DNA of 47,192 bases, taken from positions 1 to 47,192 of the forward strand of contig JAVBMM010000039.1 in the NCBI GenBank assembly GCA_031552425.1. Reading direction: 5' to 3'. Origin of the DNA: JAISFI01 sp031552425. Its GTDB lineage: Bacteria > Bacteroidota > Bacteroidia > Bacteroidales > Azobacteroidaceae. The notes beneath the pieces are model-generated. The model had not been told where the DNA came from. It saw only the letters and a list, made by a program, of their open reading frames with translations, and searched no databases. Both the position numbers and the translations under genes were made by a program. Shown here one piece after another: positions 10,708-18,198 of this stretch. Position 1 is the first letter of the stretch. Every line of letters starts with the position of its first letter.

Positions 10708-12314
10708 AAAATAAAAAAATATCTCTTTGGTACAGTATGGTATGCTTATTTGCCATAAGCATTCTTTTTTCATGTAAAGAAGATGACATTGTAGTTAAGG
10801 CTCCGCCGACTGTGATGTATCCTACTGATGAATTATATGTTGATTTGAACGAAGAACAACCACCTATTATTTGTGTGGTTAACTCAGAAACAGGTCTGCA
10901 ATCAGTTGCAATGTACATTATATTAAAAGGAACAAGCGGAGAAGAAATGCAGGAGTCGCTGGGAACTGTTACCGAATTTTATAGTAAAAATACTTGCTCA
11001 ATTCGTCAAACCCCTCTTTTTACGGAAGATATGCTTCGATTTAAGTTGGTGGCAACAGATATTGCAGGCCAAGTCACTGTTTCAACCCTTGAATTTAATA
11101 TTGTTCGTAGATCAGGTCTTCCCGTATTGTATTTCTCTTCTGATGAAGAAGGAGAATTGAGAATAACTCCTCCGTTAGATTATGTGGAAGATTCGTATGG
11201 ATCTGATATATACTTGCATGTGAGCGGCAATGGTGATGATTTAAAAACTATTACTTTGTCACAATCTACAGCTTTAAATACAACTGAATTCAAAGAAATT
11301 ACATTTGCACCGGGAGTGAAAGATACTACTATCAATGTAATGGATATAGATGGGGTAAGACATGTATTCCCTAAAGGAACAGGTGCTTTAAGAGCAAAAG
11401 CCGTTGCCGGATCATTAAATAAGGAACGGGAAATATCATTGTCCATTAATTATATATATCTGATTTCTTTTAGTTTGGATACGGGAAGTGAGCAATTTAA
11501 CGGACTGCCGGTGAATGCTTCTAAGAGTTTGTCAGGAAATATCTCTCATGTCAATGCCCTGCTAAGCTTTACTTATACGCTTTTTGATAGAAAAGGAAAT
11601 CAGTTACAAGCGCCAACTCCTGTTGTTCGTGATTCAGAGGGTAATTTTACAATAGATTTTACAGCTACGAGTACCTTAGGTTCTATCAAGTTAGATGCAA
11701 TGGATATTAATGGAAAGACGAATTCCGAAACAGTAGAAGTTCATGTTGGTTATAAGTTCTATCATTTGTTGGCCGGTCCTGCCGGTGGAGGAACAAGTGA
11801 TATTTACGGACCATTCTTTTCTGCTGCAAAAGGAGAAATATTGGCTTTCTGTGATGCCAAAGTAGAAAGTATGTTGGTTGATGGAGGTTTTTCCGTTTAT
11901 GCAGCCACTGATGGAGGATTAGGAGGAACAATAAGATTTAGTAAACTCGGTATTACTGCTACGGAAAAATTCAATCCGACTTTCACATCAGCGTCAGCAT
12001 GCGGAGTAAGTACTTGGGCTTCTTATGTAAACAGAGATATCGGACTTTCTTCTATTAAATATAAAGACTTTGATAAAGCAGGGATTGATGATTTTAAAGA
12101 TGCGGCGATTTCAGGTGTTGATGATAAAGGAATTGTTTTGTTCAGGAACCTGACAAGTACAGCACCAATGTCATCCGGAAATGTTGCTATTTATGAAACA
12201 CAAATCGGAGGTGTAACCAAAAAGGTGATACTTTGTATTGAAAAAGCAGCGTCACATAATCCGGACGCACCATTAGAAACGACTTTCTATACAAAAATAA
12301 AAGTAGCTTTATGA
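10704..12314 (+). CDS. Ig-like surface lipoprotein, probable surface glycan-binding protein
   Basis: I do not recognise a named family. The 536-aa protein has a lipobox near Cys24 (LFSCKED) with acidic residues straight after it, consistent with surface export. The chain is rich in beta strands and Ser/Thr/Gly and looks like serial Ig-like domains (about 30-130, 140-245, 250-345), followed by a C-terminal domain of about 190 residues beginning YKFYHLLAGPAGGG. It shares four nucleotides with the preceding gene. Its position directly after susCD and the FAS1-like gene is where SusE- or SusF-like surface glycan-binding proteins are encoded, so glycan binding is inferred from context only. Confidence 0.7.
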   Translation: MKNKKISLWYSMVCLFAISILFSCKEDDIVVKAPPTVMYPTDELYVDLNEEQPPIICVVNSETGLQSVAMYIILKGTSGEEMQESLGTVTEFYSKNTCSIRQTPLFTEDMLRFKLVATDIAGQVTVSTLEFNIVRRSGLPVLYFSSDEEGELRITPPLDYVEDSYGSDIYLHVSGNGDDLKTITLSQSTALNTTEFKEITFAPGVKDTTINVMDIDGVRHVFPKGTGALRAKAVAGSLNKEREISLSINYIYLISFSLDTGSEQFNGLPVNASKSLSGNISHVNALLSFTYTLFDRKGNQLQAPTPVVRDSEGNFTIDFTATSTLGSIKLDAMDINGKTNSETVEVHVGYKFYHLLAGPAGGGTSDIYGPFFSAAKGEILAFCDAKVESMLVDGGFSVYAATDGGLGGTIRFSKLGITATEKFNPTFTSASACGVSTWASYVNRDIGLSSIKYKDFDKAGIDDFKDAAISGVDDKGIVLFRNLTSTAPMSSGNVAIYETQIGGVTKKVILCIEKAASHNPDAPLETTFYTKIKVAL

Positions 12315-12324
12315 TTTTATTGAA

Positions 12325-12513
12325 TAATGCGAATCAGTAGTTGAAATCATCCCGTCAGTGGATGATTCGCTTGGTAGAAGAATTTCCATTACATCCAACT
12401 GCATCCTGTTAAGGATGCATCCCTAATGGGATGCTAAATGTGGGATTCAAATACTTTCTTCTACCAAGCGTATATTCCTAACGGAATAGTAAATTCAAAT
12501 ACTGATTTGCGTT
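12325..12513 (+). repeat. Nested inverted-repeat element with several small hairpins
   Basis: The 322-nt gap 12315-12636 has no gene but holds a highly structured block. Outer arms 12325-12344 and 12494-12513 pair at 19 of 20 positions if two G-U wobbles on the plus-strand RNA are allowed. Inner arms 12368-12382 and 12456-12470 are a perfect 15-bp inverted repeat. Smaller hairpins are at 12346-12366 (ATCATCC/GGATGAT), 12401-12418 (GCATCC/GGATGC), 12418-12434 (GCATCCC/GGGATGC) and 12473-12487 (ATTCC/GGAAT). It starts 10 nt after the lipoprotein stop, so it could be a 3' processing or attenuation structure, or a mobile palindromic repeat. Confidence 0.8.
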
Positions 12514-12591
12514 AATAAAAGGAAGTCTCTAAATTGTACAATATTAATCTAAAAACGGACAATTTTATATTCTTATTTATTTTATAGAAGA

Positions 12592-12599
12592 TACTTTTG
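12592..12599 (+). promoter_or_regulatory. Probable promoter -7 box for the second half of the PUL
   Basis: TACTTTTG matches TAnnTTTG and lies 37-46 nt before the candidate starts of the next gene. The -33 region is AT-rich without a perfect TTTG. Together with the structured block upstream it suggests that transcription can restart here. Confidence 0.45.
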
Positions 12600-12636
12600 T
12601 TACTATAATTAAAATAAGATAACGTAACATTAATAC

Positions 12637-13191
12637 ATGAATATCATGAGAAAAAAGATTTTATTTACATTTGTTGCAATAGCAATGTGTATCTTGAGTG
12701 TAAATGCTCAGCAATTAGTTAAGAATGGTAATTGTGAAAAATGGCCAAGTGAAAAAGAAGGAGAAAATAATGTTCCTAATGGATATCGCGTGGCTAGTGT
12801 AGAAGGAGTTTGTTTTTCCAAAGGAGAAGGACGTGGAGAATCAGGTTATTCCATTAAAATTTCGAATCGCGGAAAATCAAGTTCCAATCGTTTGGTGACT
12901 CCGGCCATTGATTTCGATAAAACAGGGAAAGGCACTTATCAATTATCTTTCTATACCAAAGGGACCGGAAAACTGACTTGGATTAATCTTTCCAAATCAA
13001 GATCTTCAACCGGCGGAGCACTTCTTATTCCTGATTCCCAAAAGAAACTTCAGTCAGCTGATTGGCAAAAACATGAATTTGATTTTGCTGTTTCAGACAC
13101 CTCAGTAGATTATTACTTGTTTTTCTTGATAAAAGAGACAGATGGTGGAGATCCCATTTTCTTGGATGATATTTCTCTGAAGAAAAAATAA
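12637..13191 (+). CDS. Small secreted CBM-like protein
   Basis: A 184-aa protein with a cleavable signal peptide (ending near VNAQ) and a single jelly-roll domain. Features are LVKNGNCEKWPS at the N-terminus, a middle segment YQLSFYTKGTGKLTWINL, and a C-terminal IFLDDISLKKK. This is the outline of carbohydrate-binding modules of the CBM4/9-like group. There is no lipobox and no T9SS sorting domain, so it should be periplasmic. A second in-frame ATG at 12646 (MRKKILFTF) gives a tidier signal peptide and may be the true start. The T9SS protein encoded at 31056-32648 begins with a similar module. Glycan binding is inferred, and no catalytic residues were recognised. Confidence 0.7.
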   Translation: MNIMRKKILFTFVAIAMCILSVNAQQLVKNGNCEKWPSEKEGENNVPNGYRVASVEGVCFSKGEGRGESGYSIKISNRGKSSSNRLVTPAIDFDKTGKGTYQLSFYTKGTGKLTWINLSKSRSSTGGALLIPDSQKKLQSADWQKHEFDFAVSDTSVDYYLFFLIKETDGGDPIFLDDISLKKK

Positions 13192-13290
13192 TTTCATCAA
13201 GCTGTCAGATTAATTCAGCCGCGAATTATTTCGATATTGTCTTAAGGTTTGTGGCTGAATTTGTTTTTAACCGGATTATTAGTTTTACAC

Positions 13291-15099
13291 ATGAAACTAA
13301 AATTATTTGTAACCTTTATCATAAGTTTCTTTTCTCTTTCCCTGTCATTATTGGCGCAAAATTATAGTAATATCATTTATCCAAGTGGATCGGGGAAACT
13401 ACATTATGAACCCTATTCTTCCGAAGGAGATATTATTCCTGATTTTTCTCATTGTGGATATATGGGAGGTGGAGTTGCTATTCCGGATATTCCGGTAGAA
13501 ATAGTGCTTGATCCGGGAGATTTTTCTACAGACGACTCTCCAAGAATTCAACAAGCTTTAGATCAAGTGGGACAACTTCCTCTTGATGAGAATGGTTTCA
13601 GAGGATGTGTATTGTTGAAAAAAGGGAAATACAATATTTATAACACGATATATATAAAGTATTCGGGAGTTGTGTTGAGGGGAGAAGGAGATGATGAAAA
13701 TGGTAGCGTACTAGTGGGAACTAAACCTGATCATTATAATTTGATTTCTGTAGGACTTGATGTCTCTTATATAAAAGATGGAAATACACAACAGAAAATT
13801 ATAGATACTTATGTTCCCTCCGGAACACGAATAGTTACAGTGGCAAATACTGCTGCTTTTAAAGTGGGTGATAATGTTATTGTTGAAAGGCCTAGTACTG
13901 CAGAATGGATTAATTACATTGGCATGGATCGGATACCGGCTAGTTGGGTGTCAGTAGTGGGTTTAACAGACAGTAAAATAAGAAGTTTGCGTAACCAAGG
14001 TTTGCTGAATGCAGATGAAACCATGTATGACAAAACTATACAATGGATACCGGGGAGTAGAGATTTATTTTTTCGTAGGACTGTTACATCCGTTAGTGGA
14101 AATAAAATTACATTAAATATTCCTATAACCAATGCATTGCAAGGAAAATTCGGAGGAGGTTTGATTTATAAATATCATTATGTGCCGGGAAATTTGGTAG
14201 AACGTGCCGGAGTTGAGTTTTTAAGAGCGACATGTGTGTACGATACTACAGTTACAAAAAGAAATAAATATATTGGAAATTATTGTTCTGATGAATATCA
14301 TGCCGATAGAATGGTTTCGTTTGCAGCTTGTAAAAATGTATGGGCACGTAATCTGACTACTTTTAATCTAGGGCATGGAATCTCAACCGGAAAAGAATGC
14401 ACTTTTTGCACTATTCAAGATTGTAAGAGTTTAGACCCTATTGCTACCATACTTGGTGGATATAGGTACGCTTATAGTATAAGCGGACAAATGTGTCTGG
14501 TACAACGTTGTTATTCGAGAAATTTCCGACATGACTTATCTTTCGGTGCTTCCGTCCCAGGTCCTAATGCTTTCGTAGATAATTGGGGAGATATGAGTTT
14601 CTCTACTTCCGAACCACATCAGCGTTGGTCTACCGGAGGATTATTTGATAATTGTTCCTATAAAGGGCCTGATACAGGTATGAGTGCTTCAAATAGGGGA
14701 AGTTCCGGAACAGGACATGGTTGGGCGGGAGCTCAAATGATTTTTTGGAATTGTAAATCAAGGTATGTGATCGTAATGAAGCCTCCTACAGCCCAAAATT
14801 TTGCCATAGGAAACGGAAGTCAAGGAAAATCCTGTTCAGGAACGGGTGAAGAATGGTATAGTGAGAAAAGTATTCAAAACAGTATAAATTACCTGAATGG
14901 TACTTCTCAAAATAATTTCCAATATACAGGCTCTCTCCATGTAGGAGATGGGTTTATTGAATTTTCTGATGCTGTAGTGTCTCCAAAATATTTGTACTAT
15001 CAACAGCTTTGTGATAGGTTAGGGGAAGAGGCTGTGAAAAATGTAACAACCCGTACCCAACAACAAAAAATATTCCCCAGAAAAAGAAATGTTCATTAA
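13291..15099 (+). CDS. Secreted pectate-lyase-fold (right-handed beta-helix) protein, DUF4955-like
   Basis: About 602 aa with a signal peptide (MKLKLFVTF to about LLAQN). The N-terminal third has the layout of Pectate_lyase_3 proteins: DDSPRIQQALDQVG, GCVLLKKGKYNIYNTIYI and SGVVLRGEGDDENGSVL. The later part has helix-coil repeats such as YRYAYSISGQMCLVQRCYSRN and GASVPGPNAFVDNWGDM. It is a close paralogue of the protein at 16396-18192. A TTG at 13249 is also in frame, but the ATG at 13291 begins a normal signal peptide. The fold is used by lyases and hydrolases acting on uronic acid glycans. I infer a carbohydrate-active role, possibly the lyase that supplies GH88, but the catalytic residues cannot be assigned. 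Confidence 0.8.
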   Translation: MKLKLFVTFIISFFSLSLSLLAQNYSNIIYPSGSGKLHYEPYSSEGDIIPDFSHCGYMGGGVAIPDIPVEIVLDPGDFSTDDSPRIQQALDQVGQLPLDENGFRGCVLLKKGKYNIYNTIYIKYSGVVLRGEGDDENGSVLVGTKPDHYNLISVGLDVSYIKDGNTQQKIIDTYVPSGTRIVTVANTAAFKVGDNVIVERPSTAEWINYIGMDRIPASWVSVVGLTDSKIRSLRNQGLLNADETMYDKTIQWIPGSRDLFFRRTVTSVSGNKITLNIPITNALQGKFGGGLIYKYHYVPGNLVERAGVEFLRATCVYDTTVTKRNKYIGNYCSDEYHADRMVSFAACKNVWARNLTTFNLGHGISTGKECTFCTIQDCKSLDPIATILGGYRYAYSISGQMCLVQRCYSRNFRHDLSFGASVPGPNAFVDNWGDMSFSTSEPHQRWSTGGLFDNCSYKGPDTGMSASNRGSSGTGHGWAGAQMIFWNCKSRYVIVMKPPTAQNFAIGNGSQGKSCSGTGEEWYSEKSIQNSINYLNGTSQNNFQYTGSLHVGDGFIEFSDAVVSPKYLYYQQLCDRLGEEAVKNVTTRTQQQKIFPRKRNVH

Positions 15100-15114
15100 G
15101 ATAATATCAGAGAT

Positions 15115-16056
15115 ATGAATCGATTAAAATCTGTTTTCTTTGTTTTAAGTCTTTTGCTGATTGGTATTTTTATCCATTCATTGACGGCATTGGCCAATGG
15201 TTCTTTCGGCGGAGAGGTTGTTGCAAAACAAGAATCGGCTAGTTCAGGCCCTTTGTATGGAACTGGTTGGATAGAAAAACCATATACTTATGCTATCCAT
15301 AGTCCTTGGGATCTGGATAAGAGCGAACGTTACCAATATATTGCAGAAACAAAAGAGCATCGCTTTTGGATTTACAGAAAAGATAAACCTTTTAATGAAA
15401 CAAGCGATACGTCTCCTCGTTGTGAAATACGCATAAAAAATAATTACACATCAGGGAATCACCAGTTTGAAGCAGATTATTATTTCGTTGAAGGCAGTGA
15501 TCGTCCTTGTGTCATGCAAGTATGGCTTGGTTTTCAGTTATTACTGAGTAAAGAAAACGGAGGTTCGCTTTATTGTTGGAAATATGATGATGAATTAATA
15601 AACAATATATATGGCAGGTGGATACATGTGAATGTTGTACATATGATGGATGAAGGTGATATTTCGAAAGGCGGCATAGTGCATGTATATTTGGATGGCA
15701 TATTAGTAAGTTCTGTCGATGCCAATATGACCGGAGAAGATAACTATTTTAAATGTGGTGTATATACCAGTAGAAGTGAAAAAAGTGAAGTTTGGGTGCG
15801 TAACATTAAGATATATGAGCAATCAAATGAAACATCAATAGAAAAGAAACAAGTTAAATTTGATGATATTGTTCGTTTGAATTCCGGGAAATTACTTGTT
15901 GAAACTACAGCTGATACAATTGTAGATATATATGATGTGCAAGGAAGAAAATTGCTGTCTACACAAGAAAAGGAAATAAATATAGAACGGCATGGAACTT
16001 TCATCATAAAAGTATCCGGCAATGATTTTACGGTTACCAAAAAAATAGTGAATTGA
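15115..16056 (+). CDS. T9SS-sorted jelly-roll protein resembling polysaccharide lyases
   Basis: A 313-aa protein: signal peptide (about 1-27), a concanavalin-like beta-jelly-roll (about 40-235), and a C-terminal type A T9SS sorting domain (about 245-313) with DIYDVQGRKLL and GTFIIKVSG. In the jelly roll, RCEIR (102-106) and YFKCGVY (211-217) sit where PL7-like alginate lyases and other jelly-roll lyases have R-x-E-x-R and YFKxGVY. The QIH/QVH catalytic motif of those families reads QVW at 135-137, so the usual histidine is absent. It should be exported across the outer membrane, giving the locus an extracellular glycan-binding or cleaving protein. It follows the beta-helix gene by 15 nt. A lyase of an unlisted family, or a degenerate binding protein, are both possible. 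Confidence 0.72.
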   Translation: MNRLKSVFFVLSLLLIGIFIHSLTALANGSFGGEVVAKQESASSGPLYGTGWIEKPYTYAIHSPWDLDKSERYQYIAETKEHRFWIYRKDKPFNETSDTSPRCEIRIKNNYTSGNHQFEADYYFVEGSDRPCVMQVWLGFQLLLSKENGGSLYCWKYDDELINNIYGRWIHVNVVHMMDEGDISKGGIVHVYLDGILVSSVDANMTGEDNYFKCGVYTSRSEKSEVWVRNIKIYEQSNETSIEKKQVKFDDIVRLNSGKLLVETTADTIVDIYDVQGRKLLSTQEKEINIERHGTFIIKVSGNDFTVTKKIVN

Positions 16057-16130
16057 AAAACATAATGAGATTTATCTTACGAGGTCATTTAGATTTTTGC
16101 ATTTAATCACCTATCAAAAATCAGTTTTTC

Positions 16131-16309
16131 GGCCTCGGGCAAATGGCGGGAAGAAAAATATGTAGTGATGGTGTTAAAAATGAAACCTTGTTTGAGCATC
16201 TCAGATGCGAGTTTGGTTTTATTTAGCCGTAACGCAGTATTTTTTAGCCATTTGGACGCAGCCTTGATCTTTTTGTTACTTTTTTCATCAAGGGAAAAAG
16301 CAAGATACT
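16131..16309 (+). repeat. Structured intergenic repeat, long form (copy B)
   Basis: It fills most of the 339-nt gap 16057-16395. It begins with a GGCCTCGGGCAAATGGCG head and aligns end to end with 46341-46517. It contains a hairpin GCATC-tca-GATGC (16196-16208) inside an outer AAACC/GGTTT stem (16183-16187 with 16215-16219). It ends in a C/T-rich and G/A-rich hairpin (16279-16286 with 16293-16300). No coding capacity was seen. Confidence 0.8.
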
Positions 16310-16395
16310 AAATATTTAATTTTATAAAGTCTAAACGGACTTTACAAAGGAATTTGTGACTTAATGAATAAATTAATACTTTTATTTTTTTGAAT

Positions 16396-18192
16396 ATGAA
16401 TAAAAAAACAAATGCAAGGCCTTTTTCCCTTGCTCTTTTATTGGTTGTATTTTGTTCTCAAAGTTTAGTAGCTCAGGTTACAAGTAAATTAATTTATCCG
16501 GGCAAGGATGGAAAGTTGGTATATAAACCTTATACTAATGAAGGGGATATATTACCCGACTTTTCTTATTGTGGTTACATGGGCGGTGGAGTGGCTATTC
16601 CGGATGTTCCTGTGAAAATAACGCTTGAACCGGGAGATTTCTCAAAAGATGATGTTCCCAGAATTCAGGAAGCGATAGATAAAGTGGGAAAAATGCCTCA
16701 AGATGCTAAAGGCTTTAGAGGTGCTGTTCTCCTGAAAAAAGGACGTTATAATGTTAGGAATACCATTTATCTTCGGCATTCGGGAGTCGTTCTCAAGGGA
16801 GAAGGAGATAACGAAAAAGGTAGTGTATTGGTTTGTACTAAAAAAGAAGCATACGATTTAATTATTGTAGGAACATCAGCTTCTAGTGTAAAAGATGAGA
16901 AATCTCAACAACAAATTACAGATAAATATGTACCTTCGGGAGTTCGTAAGTTTACAGTATCTAATGCCAAAATGTTTCAAGTAGGAGATAATGTTATCGT
17001 TGAACGTCCAAGTACTGCCAAGTGGATTTCGTACATAGGAATGGATAAAATCCCTGCTCGTTGGGTGCCGGTAGAAGGTTTGAGCCAAGGAAAAATATCA
17101 CAATTGCGTCAACAAGGATTGTTAAATGCAGATGAAACACAATATGACGGAACCCTACAATGGACTTCCGGAAGTAAAGATTTATCGTTCCGTCGTGTTA
17201 TCACAGCCATTAAAGGAAATGAAATAACAGTTGATATTCCATTAACAAATGCCTTCCAACAAGAATTCGGAGGAGGAGTTGTTTATAAGTATAAATATGA
17301 TGATGGTTATCTTACCGAACAAGCCGGTGTTGAGTATTTAAGAGCAGAAAGTTATTATGATCCTAAAGTGACGAAAAATGACAGGAGCATTGGAAAATAT
17401 TGTGCTGATGAAAAACACGCACAACGTTTTGTTACTTTCAATACTTCTAAAAATGTATGGGCAAGAAATTTAACCACTCTTTATATGGGGCATGGTTATG
17501 CCACCCGGAAAGAATGCACTTATTGCACCATTCAAGACTGTCAGTTTTTAGATCCTATCGCTTGGATTAAAGGAGGTAGAAGATATGGATATGGAATAGG
17601 AGGACAAATGTGTTTGGTTCAACGTAATTATTCACGGAATGCTCGTCATGATTTGGCTTTTAGCGCTTCCGTACCTGGCCCTAATGCTTATGTTGATAAT
17701 TGGGGAGATATGGGCTTTACTGGAGTGGAAACTCATCAACGTTGGGCTGCCGGAGGTTTGTTTGACAACTGTTCTTATCAAGGTCCCGGATCACACTTAA
17801 ATTCCGTTAATAGGGGAAGTGCAGGAACAGGACATGGATGGACGGGAGCTCAAATTGTTTTTTGGAACTGTAAATCACGCTATACCTTGGTGATGAAACC
17901 GCCTACGGCACAAAACTTTTCTATCGGTAATTATGGAAAAAGCTATTCGGACAACAAAGAATGGATAACTCCGGAGGCAATACAAGCAGGTATAGACTAT
18001 ATTAACGGGACATCTGGAAATAATTTCCGTTATGAAGGTATCCCCGTTGTGGGAGACGGATATATAGAATCTCCAATTGCTTATGTTTCTCCTCAATATT
18101 TGTATTATAAACAACTTTGGGATAGAAAAGGAGAAGAGGCTGTAAAACAAGTAACAACAGTAAAACAACAGCAACTTATTTTTGAAAAATAA
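16396..18192 (+). CDS. Second secreted pectate-lyase-fold protein, DUF4955-like paralogue
   Basis: About 598 aa with a signal peptide (to about VAQV). The same motifs as in the upstream paralogue occur in the same order: YCGYMGGGVAIPDVPV, RGAVLLKKGRYNVRNTIYL, NVWARNLTTL, GQMCLVQRNYSRN, SVPGPNAYVDNWGDM, GGLFDNCSYQGP and SRYTLVMKPPTAQNF. The two proteins are alike over their whole length, so this is a gene duplication with the lyase-like gene now between the copies. I chose ATG 16396 over an in-frame TTG at 16390. A TTTG at 16353 and TACTTTTA at 16377 hint at a promoter, but it would leave almost no leader. The next gene starts 6 nt after its stop. The exact substrate is unknown. Confidence 0.82.
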   Translation: MNKKTNARPFSLALLLVVFCSQSLVAQVTSKLIYPGKDGKLVYKPYTNEGDILPDFSYCGYMGGGVAIPDVPVKITLEPGDFSKDDVPRIQEAIDKVGKMPQDAKGFRGAVLLKKGRYNVRNTIYLRHSGVVLKGEGDNEKGSVLVCTKKEAYDLIIVGTSASSVKDEKSQQQITDKYVPSGVRKFTVSNAKMFQVGDNVIVERPSTAKWISYIGMDKIPARWVPVEGLSQGKISQLRQQGLLNADETQYDGTLQWTSGSKDLSFRRVITAIKGNEITVDIPLTNAFQQEFGGGVVYKYKYDDGYLTEQAGVEYLRAESYYDPKVTKNDRSIGKYCADEKHAQRFVTFNTSKNVWARNLTTLYMGHGYATRKECTYCTIQDCQFLDPIAWIKGGRRYGYGIGGQMCLVQRNYSRNARHDLAFSASVPGPNAYVDNWGDMGFTGVETHQRWAAGGLFDNCSYQGPGSHLNSVNRGSAGTGHGWTGAQIVFWNCKSRYTLVMKPPTAQNFSIGNYGKSYSDNKEWITPEAIQAGIDYINGTSGNNFRYEGIPVVGDGYIESPIAYVSPQYLYYKQLWDRKGEEAVKQVTTVKQQQLIFEK

Positions 18193-18198
18193 TATATA

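Noticed and set aside
12401..12487. A short CRISPR-like array suggested by GCATCC-type repeats.
   Set aside because: The units are small palindromes of unequal length and spacing with no spacers between identical repeats, and no cas gene is nearby.
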